From an uncultured Opitutia bacterium (GTDB taxonomy: Bacteria; Verrucomicrobiota; Verrucomicrobiia; Opitutales; UBA953), in the NCBI GenBank assembly GCA_903895475.1, contig CAITUF010000206.1:1-5523 (forward strand): 5,523 nucleotides of DNA, written 5' to 3'. The notes under the pieces were generated by a model, which worked only from the letters and a program-made list of their open reading frames with translations, did not search any database and was not told the origin of the DNA. This document shows, piece by piece, positions 1-5,523 of the stretch (the stretch's first letter is position 1; every line of letters starts with the position of its first letter). The position numbers and the translations under genes are program-made.

Positions 1-1531
1 CGAGGAGGGCTTTCTCGGTCGCGGCGATCGCCTTGGCAGCGGCGTCCTTGGCTTCGGCGCTAGCCTTATCGGCGTCGGCCTTGGCGGTGGCGACCTGCTT
101 GGCTACGTCGGCCTGGAGTTCGGCCAGGCTCTTGTCGGCACTGGCCTTGGCTTCGGCGAGCGCCTTTTCGGCGACGGCGAGCTTAGCGTTGGCGTCAGCG
201 AGGGCCTTCTCGGCGGCGGCAGCGGCTTCCGCCTTGCTGTCGGCCTTAGCCTGTTCGAGTTGCTTGGAGAGTTCCGCGGCCTTCTTGTCGGCTTCATCCT
301 TGGCGGCAGCGAGGGCCTTGTCGGCGTTGGCATTGGCGCTAGCGAGGACCTTTTCGGCGTTAGCATTAGCATCGGCAATGGCCTTATCGGCGTCGGCCTT
401 GGCGGCGGCGAGGGCCTTGTCGTTGGCGGCTTTCACTTCGTCGCGTTCCTGGGTAGCCTTACCGACGGCGACCTTCTGTTCTTCCAGGGCCTGTTGGATG
501 GAGGCGAGCTGCTTGGCTGCATCGGCCTTAGCGGCGTTGACGCCGTTATTAGCCAACTGGGACAACTCTTCGTTGCGGCTGGTGAGGGCCTTGAGCACGT
601 CTTGTGAATTCTGCTGAGCGGCGGCGAGGGCGGCCTTCTCGGCGGTGAACTGGGCTTCCAGTTCGGTTACGCGTTCGGCGGCGGACTTACCGTTGGAAGC
701 GATGGAGCGGGCGGCGGCGAGTTCGGCTTGGGCCTTGGCGACCTTGGCGTCGGACGCTGCGAAGGCGGCGGCGACTTCGTTCTTGGCGGCAGCGACCTGC
801 TGGGCGAGGTCATTGGCGTTGGCGGTCTCAATCTTAGCTTCGAGGTTAGCGCGGCGCTGTTCGAGTTTGGCGAGGGTGGTCGCGGCTTCAGTGGCGGCGC
901 CGGAATCGCGTTCAGCGAGGGCGGCCCGGAGGTTCGCTTCGGCTTCGGTGATCTTGGCTTCGGAAGCAGCGTCCGTACCCTTTGCGGCGGACGAGCGAGC
1001 TTCATCGAGGGCCTTGCTGATGGCGTCGAGCTTGGTCTTGGAAGCAGCTTCGCGCTGGGCGAGGGCGGCCTTCACCTTTTGGGAGGCGTCGATGACGGCG
1101 GCGATATCGGACTTGAGGGAGCCCGAAGCTTCGACGGCTTCGCCATTGGCCTTTTTAACGAGGCCTTTGAATTCGGCTTCGTCGCCTTCAGGAATGGAGA
1201 CTTCGCCGGCGGCGGGCAGCTTGGTCAGCGTGATGTTGACCTTGGAGGGGAAGCCGAAGTCGAGGGAACCCCGGTCGTTGGTGCGGAGCGCCGGCTTTAG
1301 GTAGGCTATCTCAGGAGAGAAGCCACCTTTACCCACTGCGAGTTCGTAGTTGGAGTTCCGATCGAGCGTGACGGTCGTCGGCGTGCGGCCGACGGCGATG
1401 CCGTTCAGACGGACGGCAGCACTCGTCGGATTGGAAGTGACCGAGATCGTGTCAACGAGCGCTGGGTCAACGGAGGTCGTGCAACCAGTGATACCGGCGC
1501 AAAGAACGAGGAGGGATACGGGGAGACGCAT
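1..1531 (-). CDS. PEGA-domain lipoprotein with long alanine-rich coiled-coil/hendecad region (3' end missing)
   Basis: My own translation of the minus strand from the ATG at 1531 gives 510 codons with no stop, running off the left edge, so the C-terminus is unknown. Residues 1-17 look like a lipoprotein signal peptide: one Arg, a hydrophobic LLVLCAG core, and the lipobox ITGC with the modified Cys at 17. Residues about 28-80 match a PEGA domain, with the pattern SNPTSAAVRLNG, then GRTPTTVTL, then a Tyr and a Gly-Gly-Phe turn. A linker with more beta-like sequence runs to about 110. From about 115 the chain is almost all A, K, E, D, L and Q, without Pro and with very few Gly, as expected for a long helical rod. 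Residues 371-510 contain 58 Ala in 140 by my count and fall into 11-residue units. The likely role is a membrane-anchored periplasmic spacer or tether; this is inference. The gene is transcribed away from tRNA-Thr, and no Shine-Dalgarno sequence precedes the ATG. The missing C-terminus could carry a cell-wall-binding or OmpA-like domain. Confidence 0.86.
   Translation of the reverse strand, partial: MRLPVSLLVLCAGITGCTTSVDPALVDTISVTSNPTSAAVRLNGIAVGRTPTTVTLDRNSNYELAVGKGGFSPEIAYLKPALRTNDRGSLDFGFPSKVNITLTKLPAAGEVSIPEGDEAEFKGLVKKANGEAVEASGSLKSDIAAVIDASQKVKAALAQREAASKTKLDAISKALDEARSSAAKGTDAASEAKITEAEANLRAALAERDSGAATEAATTLAKLEQRRANLEAKIETANANDLAQQVAAAKNEVAAAFAASDAKVAKAQAELAAARSIASNGKSAAERVTELEAQFTAEKAALAAAQQNSQDVLKALTSRNEELSQLANNGVNAAKADAAKQLASIQQALEEQKVAVGKATQERDEVKAANDKALAAAKADADKAIADANANAEKVLASANANADKALAAAKDEADKKAAELSKQLEQAKADSKAEAAAAAEKALADANAKLAVAEKALAEAKASADKSLAELQADVAKQVATAKADADKASAEAKDAAAKAIAATEKALL
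290..421 (-). repeat. Four tandem 33-bp units encoding 11-residue (hendecad) repeats
   Basis: Read on the minus strand, codons 371-414 of the lipoprotein gene split into four consecutive 11-residue units: DKALAAAKADA, DKAIADANANA, EKVLASANANA and DKALAAAKDEA. The first and fourth are identical at 9 of 11 positions. Each unit is 33 bp. They share an acidic residue at position 1, Lys at 2, an aliphatic residue at 4, and Ala at 5, 7 (all four) and 11. Looser copies continue toward the left edge, for example at residues 455-498, with an interruption at about 415-454. The array probably grew by in-frame duplication. Confidence 0.72.
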
Positions 1532-1571
1532 GGTGCGGGGATAGGAGCCGATTTCCGTTGAAAAGGGTGTA

Positions 1572-1582
1572 GGGTTCAACCC
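1572..1582. promoter_or_regulatory. Perfect 11-bp palindrome upstream of the lipoprotein gene
   Basis: GGGTT-C-AACCC is a perfect dyad centred at 1577, about 41-51 bases upstream of the lipoprotein ATG at 1531. A one-base centre is too tight for an RNA hairpin, so if it functions it would be as a protein-binding site on DNA. On the minus strand the same stretch contains TTGAAC (1579-1574), which could serve as a -35 element, but the hexamer 17 bases further on (GGAAAT) is a poor -10. A chance palindrome is quite possible. Confidence 0.25.
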
Positions 1583-1594
1583 CTAAAACGACCC

Positions 1595-1633
1595 TCGGCC
1601 CAAGGTTGACAGGCTCGGTTGGCCGAAAAGACT
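1595..1633 (+). promoter_or_regulatory. Possible tRNA-Thr promoter inside an inverted repeat
   Basis: A perfect -35 hexamer, TTGACA, lies at 1606-1611, about 40 bases before the tRNA gene. The best matching -10 at 16-base spacing is AAGACT (1628-1633), which matches TATAAT at only three positions, so the promoter call is tentative. The -35 box is framed by a perfect 6-bp inverted repeat, TCGGCC (1595-1600) and GGCCGA (1621-1626), extendable to 8 bp with one extra base in the left arm. This could be an operator or simply coincidence in GC-rich DNA. Confidence 0.35.
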
Positions 1634-1651
1634 CCCTAACCCACGGGAAAC

Positions 1652-1724
1652 GCCAGCATAGCTCAGTTGGTAGAGCAGCCGCCTTGTAAGCGGCAGGTCA
1701 TCGGTTCAAGTCCGATTGCTGGCT
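1652..1724 (+). tRNA. tRNA-Thr (anticodon UGU)
   Basis: The 73-base cloverleaf folds fully. The acceptor stem is GCCAGCA (1652-1658) with TGCTGGC (1717-1723), and the discriminator is T at 1724. The D arm is GCTC/GAGC around AGTTGGTA. The anticodon stem GCCGC/GCGGC (1678-1682, 1690-1694) encloses the loop CTTGTAA, placing anticodon TGT at 1685-1687, which reads ACA and related Thr codons. The T arm is ATCGG-TTCAAGT-CCGAT (1702-1716). The genome does not encode the 3' CCA (the next bases are CCC), so a CCA-adding enzyme must complete it. The gene stands alone here and converges on folP. Confidence 0.97.
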
Positions 1725-1736
1725 CCCTTGGACGAT

Positions 1737-2594
1737 TTAACCTGCGGACCAGTTGGGTCCGCGGCGCAGGGCGTCCGCCGTGCGCACCACGGGTTGGAGG
1801 CCGGCCACATCGTGCGCGCGGATCATCGCACACCCTTGGGCAATGCCCCAGGTGACGGTGGTGTGGTGGGCAGCCTCGCGTTTCAGAGGGTTCGCTTCGC
1901 CGAGGACCAACCCGAGCGTGGATTTTCGGCTCGTCCCGAGCAGCACGGGGAAACCTAGCGCGGCGAGTTGGGAGAGGTTGCGGACGAGCATCAGGTTTTG
2001 GGCGGGCGTCTTGCCGAAACCAAATCCAGGGTCGGTCCACAGTTGCTCTGGACGGATGCCCGCGAGACGGGCGAGGCGCAGTGAGCCCTGTAAATCGCTG
2101 ATAAATTCAGGCCAAAAGTCTTTATAATTCGCCTCTTTTCGCCGATGCATGAGGATGAGTGGGCAACCGGCCCGAGCGCAAACTTGGGCCATCGGCGATT
2201 CGTCTGCCTGCAGGTTGTGCCGGCCTCCCTCGACATCATTGATGAGATCGGCGCCCTCCGCGAGCGCGGCGGCGGCGACGTCTGCTTTATAGGTATCAAT
2301 CGAGAGTGGTGTCTTCGGTAAGCGTCGGCGGAGGAGACGTAAGGTCGGTAATAGACGCTCGAGCTCGGTGCTTGTCTCGACGGGGTCGCTGCCTGGTCGG
2401 GTCGATTCGGCACCCAAGTCGAGGACGTCGGCGCCAGCCGCGATCAAGGCCTCCGCTTGTCGGAGGGCGTCCTCGGGCGTGGCGAACTGCCCGCCGTCAG
2501 AAAAAGAGTCGGGCGTCAGGTTAAGGATGCCCATCAAAAGGGTCCGCTCCCGCCAGGAGGGGAGGGGCGTGCCATGTGGACTGCGCCAAGACAT
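1737..2594 (-). CDS. folP: Dihydropteroate synthase
   Basis: This enzyme joins 6-hydroxymethyl-7,8-dihydropterin diphosphate to p-aminobenzoate, giving dihydropteroate in cytoplasmic folate synthesis; it is the target of sulfonamides. From the ATG at 2594 the protein has 285 residues, normal for a single-domain TIM-barrel DHPS. All signature blocks are present: MGILNLTPDSFSDGG (21-35), GAESTRPG (61-68, with Arg66), SIDTYKADVA (98-107, Asp100), the IND segment with Asn119, DPGFGFGKT (188-196), GTSRKS (220-225, Lys224) and RAHDV (259-263). By family knowledge, Asn25, Asp100, Asn119, Asp188, Lys224, Arg259 and His261 bind pterin diphosphate. The loop after LMH (148-150) reads RRKEANYKDF and lacks the usual Gly-x-Pro-x-x-Met pattern. 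An in-frame TTG at 2630 would add 12 residues; I prefer ATG 2594 because it leaves the usual roughly 20 residues before the MGILN block. The gene is a single cistron here, diverging from the cox operon. Confidence 0.97.
   Translation of the reverse strand: MSWRSPHGTPLPSWRERTLLMGILNLTPDSFSDGGQFATPEDALRQAEALIAAGADVLDLGAESTRPGSDPVETSTELERLLPTLRLLRRRLPKTPLSIDTYKADVAAAALAEGADLINDVEGGRHNLQADESPMAQVCARAGCPLILMHRRKEANYKDFWPEFISDLQGSLRLARLAGIRPEQLWTDPGFGFGKTPAQNLMLVRNLSQLAALGFPVLLGTSRKSTLGLVLGEANPLKREAAHHTTVTWGIAQGCAMIRAHDVAGLQPVVRTADALRRGPNWSAG
1744..1762. terminator. Hairpin at the convergent 3' ends of tRNA-Thr and folP
   Basis: GCGGACC (1744-1750), a five-base loop, and GGTCCGC (1756-1762) form a perfect 7-bp GC-rich stem. 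It begins 19 bases after the end of tRNA-Thr and sits within the last codons of folP, just before its stop. CCT/AGG could extend the base of the stem across a bulge. There is no U-tract on either strand, so this is not a textbook intrinsic terminator. It could slow polymerase, protect a 3' end, or mark processing for either transcript. Confidence 0.4.
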
Positions 2595-2601
2595 GGTCCT
2601 A

Positions 2602-2664
2602 GGGGGTAAGCGGCGGCTGTTTGGGTGCAACCTCCAAGGCTCCCGAGGGGTAGAAGCCGCCCCC
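2602..2664. other. GC-rich inverted repeat in the folP leader
   Basis: GGCGGCT (2612-2618) pairs perfectly with AGCCGCC (2655-2661). The stem can continue as GGG/CCC across a bulge using the G-run at 2602-2606 and the C-run ending at 2664. The loop is 36 bases and contains GGAGG on the minus strand directly next to the TTG at 2630. It lies in the untranslated leader of folP if translation starts at 2594. I recognise no known riboswitch class. A chance pairing is plausible given the GC content. Confidence 0.25.
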
Positions 2665-2689
2665 GTCCTTTACATTAGGTGGCTTCATA

Positions 2690-2850
2690 GGCAAAACTGA
2701 ATCATAAAGCATTACTAATCATTGATTTATATAAAAATCACTTAATCAATGCATACCATCAATCAAGATTATCTCCTTAGTAGTGGGCGGGGCTTGCAAA
2801 TGACGATTTTTTTACGACTTTCCGTGCAGTTCGCTCTTCACGCTTCACCC
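2690..2850 (+). promoter_or_regulatory. AT-rich control region of the cox operon (and possibly folP)
   Basis: Between the divergent folP and coxB genes the composition drops sharply: only 14 of 60 bases at 2701-2760 are G or C, against GC-rich genes on both sides. This is where a promoter for the cox operon is expected. TATAAA at 2730-2735 is a possible plus-strand -10, and TATGAT on the minus strand (2708-2703) a possible folP -10, but neither has a convincing -35. The pentamer AATCA occurs at 2700, 2717, 2736, 2744 and 2761, with one reverse copy at 2723-2727. ATTGATT (2721-2727) and AATCAAT (2744-2750) form a 7-bp inverted repeat with a 16-base spacer. The rest, 2766-2850, is probably untranslated leader, although it is open in frame with coxB from 2749. 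Confidence 0.4.
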
Positions 2851-4137
2851 ATGTTTTCTCGTCTTTTCCAACGGGTCGCCCTTTTCGTCGCCCCTTTCTG
2901 CCTCTTCCTCCTGAGCGGTTGCTCTAAGGAGGAGCTCACGGTGCGCCAGTCGACCTTGGACCCCAAGGGTCCGGTCGCCCAGATGCAGTATGATGTTTTC
3001 ATGGACACGGTCTGGCTCGTCGTCGTCCTCTTCGCCTTGGTTGGTGGCTTGCTCGTGTATGCCGTCATTAAATTCCGCGCTCGTCCGGGCGACGAAAACA
3101 AGCCCGCCATCATCGAAGAAGGCCACGGCAACCCGCTTATCGAAATTGGTCTCATCACTGCTTCGATTGGGGCGCTCGTCTTCATCGCTATTCCGACCCT
3201 CAGTGCGATTTGGTATACGCACGACGTTCCTGACGAAGCCGTGCCGACCTCGAAGCTCTCAGCTTGGTACCCGCGCGTCGGGGCCGACGGGAAGGAAAAT
3301 TACCCCAAGGCTGTCGAAGAACAGGTGCTCGAGGTCGACGTGATTGGCAAGCAGTGGTGGTTCCGCTTTGAGTACCCGCAGCTCGGCCTCACCAGCGATG
3401 CTAAGCACACCGTCCCGAACGAACTCGTGATTCCTAGGGGGAAGGCCATCCGCATCAACCTTCGCTCCGAGGATGTGATTCACTCTTTCTGGATCCCGAA
3501 GATCGCCGGCAAGGTCGACCTCATGCCGGGCCGGAAGAATATTATGTGGATTCAGGCGGACCAAGTCGGCCACTACTACGGTCAGTGCGCTGAATTCTGC
3601 GGCGACTCGCACGCCTATATGCTCTTCCGCGTCGAAGTCGTCGAGCCCGCCGCTTTTGATGCGTGGGTGAAGGCCCAGAAGGCCCCGGCTCCTGAGCCGG
3701 CGCCGGGCTCCAAGGCCGCTAAGGGCAAGGAAGTTTTCGCCGCCAAGACCTGTGCGATGTGCCACAATGTCGGTGGCCAATTCGGTGCGGGGATGTTTGG
3801 TCCAGACCTCACGCACGTCGCCTCACGCAAATCGCTCGCGGGCGCCTGGCTCGACAACCGCGACCCCGTCGCCCAGCTCGCGCTGGAAAAGAAGGAGAAG
3901 AATACCGAAGCCTCGGTTCCCGTCGACCCAGCCACGCTCAAGGCTAATCTCATCAAGTGGATCGGTTCGTCCGGCACCTCGCACGGCGCTGACGGTAAGC
4001 TGACGAAGGACGTGAAGCCCGGCAATCGCATGCACTACTACGCGATGTTCAATGTCGTTGGCCTCAACGTTTCTAAGCAGCAGTTCACCGCCGAGGAGCT
4101 CGACTACCTCGCCGAATACCTCCTCACCCTTAAGTAA
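2851..4137 (+). CDS. coxB: Cytochrome c oxidase subunit II with fused cytochrome c domain (caa3-type)
   Basis: This subunit takes electrons through its CuA centre and passes them to CoxA; the fused haem c domain makes it a caa3-type subunit. From the ATG at 2851 it has 428 residues. Residues 1-24 are a lipoprotein signal peptide with lipobox LSGC (Cys24). Two membrane helices follow at about 53-73 and 96-118. The periplasmic cupredoxin domain carries KQWWFRFEYP (Trp169-Trp170 in the aromatic patch), His211, and the CuA motif Cys246-x-Glu248-x-Cys250-x3-His254-x2-Met257. The C-terminal cytochrome c has CAMCH at 301-305, and Met394 is the likely axial ligand in KPGNRMHYY. Earlier in-frame ATGs at 2749 and 2800 would add 34 or 17 residues. 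I chose 2851 because it puts the lipobox at the normal distance, and the upstream stretch is AT-rich and unlike coding sequence. No Shine-Dalgarno precedes it. coxA follows after 21 bases, surely in one operon. Confidence 0.97.
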   Translation: MFSRLFQRVALFVAPFCLFLLSGCSKEELTVRQSTLDPKGPVAQMQYDVFMDTVWLVVVLFALVGGLLVYAVIKFRARPGDENKPAIIEEGHGNPLIEIGLITASIGALVFIAIPTLSAIWYTHDVPDEAVPTSKLSAWYPRVGADGKENYPKAVEEQVLEVDVIGKQWWFRFEYPQLGLTSDAKHTVPNELVIPRGKAIRINLRSEDVIHSFWIPKIAGKVDLMPGRKNIMWIQADQVGHYYGQCAEFCGDSHAYMLFRVEVVEPAAFDAWVKAQKAPAPEPAPGSKAAKGKEVFAAKTCAMCHNVGGQFGAGMFGPDLTHVASRKSLAGAWLDNRDPVAQLALEKKEKNTEASVPVDPATLKANLIKWIGSSGTSHGADGKLTKDVKPGNRMHYYAMFNVVGLNVSKQQFTAEELDYLAEYLLTLK

Positions 4138-4158
4138 CCCTTTCTCTTTTCTACGCAG

Positions 4159-5523
4159 ATGTCCCACGATTCGCACCACGCCCCTGTCGCCGACAAGATG
4201 GAGCTCGCGCCTGAACGGAGCGACCTCGGCCTGTTCCGCCCCGACCGCACGCGCGGCCTCTTCGACTGGTTGACCACCGTTGACCACAAAAAGCTCGGCA
4301 TCATGTACGGTGCCTTCGCGATGATTTTCTTCCTCGTCGGCGGCGTCGAGGCCTTGGCCATCCGCACGCAGTTGGCCCGCCCCGACAATGATTTCGTCAC
4401 GGCGCGCATGTATAATCAGCTGTTCACGATGCACGGCACCACGATGATCTTCCTCGGGGTTATGCCGCTCTCGGCAGCGTTTTTCAACTTCCTCGTGCCG
4501 CTGCAAATCGGGGCCCGCGACGTCGCTTTCCCGCGCCTCAATGCCTTCTCGCTCTGGACGTTCGTGGCGGGCGCCATGGTGCTCAACGGTAGCTGGCTCT
4601 TTGAGTTCGCCCACCTCGCGGGTTGGTTCGACAACTTCGCTTGGCACAAGGCCTTGGTCTATACCGACTTTGCCCCCGCCAACGGTTGGTTCAGTTACGC
4701 CCCGCTCTCGGGCACCTTCGGTCAGGCCAACGCCGCCCTGCAGGCCCCGCGCTTCACTGGTGTCGGCACCGACTTCTGGATCATTGGCATCCAGATTCTG
4801 GGCGTCGCCTCGCTGGCAGCGTCCTTTAACTTCATTTGCACCATCGTGAACATGCGTGCCAAGGGCATGACCATGATGCGCCTGCCGGTGTTCACCTGGA
4901 TGACGCTCGTCACTTCGATTCTCATCATCCTCGCCTTCCCGGCCATCACCGTCGCGCTCATCGAGCTGATGTTCGACCGCCAGTTCGGTGCGAACTTCTT
5001 CAACCCCTCGGCGGGCGGCCAGCCCGTCCTGTGGCAGCACCTCTTCTGGATCTTTGGTCACCCGGAAGTGTACATCCTCGTCCTCCCGGCGATGGGTATC
5101 GTCTCCGAAATCCTGCCGACCTTCACGGGCAAGGCCCTCTTCGGCTACCCGATTATCGTCTTCTCGGGCGCCGTCATTGGTTTCCTCGGCTTCGCCGTCT
5201 GGAGCCACCACATGTTCACCACTGGGCTTGGTCCTATCCCGACCGCTGCGTTCTCACTCCTCACCATGGCCATCGCCGTACCGACGGGCGTGAAGATCTT
5301 CAACTGGCTCGGCACGATCTGGGGTGGTCGCATCCGCTTCACTCCGCCGATGGTTCTCTGTCTGGGGTTCATCTGGATGTTCATGTGCGGCGGTTTCTCC
5401 GGCGTCATGCACTCCGCCGCTCCGGCCGACGCTCAACAGCAGGATAGCTACTTCGTCATCGCGCACTTCCACTACGTGCTCCTCGGCGGCGTGCTCCTCG
5501 GCCTGATGGCTGGCCTCTACTTC
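4159..5523 (+). CDS. coxA: Cytochrome c oxidase subunit I, A1-type haem-copper oxidase (3' end missing)
   Basis: This is the catalytic subunit that reduces O2 to water and pumps protons in the inner membrane. My translation from ATG 4159 gives 455 residues, open at the right edge; it covers roughly helices I-X of XII. The TTVDHKKLG block (39-47) opens the core. Ligands visible: His92 (haem a) in TMHGTT, His301 (CuB) in the HPEVY motif with cross-linking Tyr305, His350-His351 (CuB) in WSHHMF, and His436 (haem a3) and His438 (haem a) in HFHYV. D-channel residues Asn110 and Asp121 (GARDVAFPR) and Glu303 of HPEVY place it in the A1 class; Lys379 in VPTGVK is the K-channel lysine. The loop between helices III and IV (about 154-204) is longer than in mitochondrial-type subunits. 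The N-terminus is His-rich (MSHDSHH). It lies 21 bases after coxB, with a pyrimidine-rich spacer and no Shine-Dalgarno. Confidence 0.98.
   Translation, partial: MSHDSHHAPVADKMELAPERSDLGLFRPDRTRGLFDWLTTVDHKKLGIMYGAFAMIFFLVGGVEALAIRTQLARPDNDFVTARMYNQLFTMHGTTMIFLGVMPLSAAFFNFLVPLQIGARDVAFPRLNAFSLWTFVAGAMVLNGSWLFEFAHLAGWFDNFAWHKALVYTDFAPANGWFSYAPLSGTFGQANAALQAPRFTGVGTDFWIIGIQILGVASLAASFNFICTIVNMRAKGMTMMRLPVFTWMTLVTSILIILAFPAITVALIELMFDRQFGANFFNPSAGGQPVLWQHLFWIFGHPEVYILVLPAMGIVSEILPTFTGKALFGYPIIVFSGAVIGFLGFAVWSHHMFTTGLGPIPTAAFSLLTMAIAVPTGVKIFNWLGTIWGGRIRFTPPMVLCLGFIWMFMCGGFSGVMHSAAPADAQQQDSYFVIAHFHYVLLGGVLLGLMAGLYF

Noticed and set aside
33..1304. Long plus-strand open frames (33-617, 645-1304, 728-1300) giving Ala/Ser- or Gly-rich proteins
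   Set aside because: They are antisense to the lipoprotein gene. Its repetitive GCC, AAG, CTC and GAA codons leave opposite-strand frames open and give biased, domain-free products. The minus-strand frame has a lipobox, a PEGA domain and coherent helical sequence.
1663..2040. Minus-strand frame ending in a GLEPMTCRLQGGCSTN-like tail
   Set aside because: The tail is the reverse complement of the tRNA-Thr gene, a common false protein call, and the rest overlaps folP in another frame.
3823..5211. A 462-codon minus-strand open frame antisense to coxB and coxA
   Set aside because: It is extremely rich in charged residues (E, R, D, H, G) without any recognisable motif, as expected from the complement of membrane-protein codons. 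The sense strand has complete oxidase motifs.
4836..5447. Plus-strand frame within coxA in another register, His/Arg/Pro-rich
   Set aside because: It lies entirely inside coxA, whose own frame contains all haem and copper ligands; no independent start signal or domain is visible.
1..5523. Mobile element, CRISPR array or phage signals
   Set aside because: No transposase, integrase, terminal inverted repeats or spaced direct repeats were seen. The only regular repeats are the in-frame hendecads. The tRNA 3' end is not duplicated in the window, so there is no sign of an integration site.

Overview
The window reads as a GC-rich Gram-negative-type bacterial chromosome segment. It holds four protein genes and one tRNA gene. 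Two genes run off the edges: a lipoprotein gene on the left and coxA on the right. The combination suggests an aerobic member of the Verrucomicrobiota, perhaps Opitutae: a PEGA-domain lipoprotein, a lipoprotein-type cytochrome c oxidase subunit II with a fused cytochrome c, a tRNA without encoded CCA, and starts lacking Shine-Dalgarno sequences. This placement is an inference from gene style, not from a marker gene.

Layout. Positions 1-1531 (minus strand) encode the first 510 residues of an envelope lipoprotein: a lipobox signal peptide, a PEGA domain, then a very long alanine-rich helical region that becomes a regular 11-residue repeat near the left edge. The stop codon lies outside the window. 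Positions 1532-1651 are the divergent intergenic region between this gene and tRNA-Thr(UGU) at 1652-1724 (plus strand). The tRNA converges with folP (dihydropteroate synthase, minus strand, 1737-2594), with only 12 bases between them. A strong hairpin lies inside the last codons of folP. Positions 2595-2850 separate folP from the divergent cox operon and include an AT-rich island with several copies of AATCA. The cox operon follows on the plus strand: coxB with a C-terminal cytochrome c domain (2851-4137), then 21 bases later coxA (from 4159, open at the right edge).

How the genes work together. CoxB and CoxA form the core of a caa3-type (A1-family) haem-copper oxidase. The fused cytochrome c and the CuA site of CoxB pass electrons to haem a and the haem a3-CuB site in CoxA. 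All metal ligands visible in this part of CoxA are present, as are the D- and K-channel residues. FolP belongs to folate synthesis and has no evident link to respiration. The PEGA lipoprotein is probably a structural or tethering envelope protein. Nothing here indicates a mobile element, CRISPR array or defence island. The least familiar items are the hendecad-repeat lipoprotein, the extended cytochrome c domain of CoxB, and the regulatory-looking sequence in the two divergent intergenic regions.
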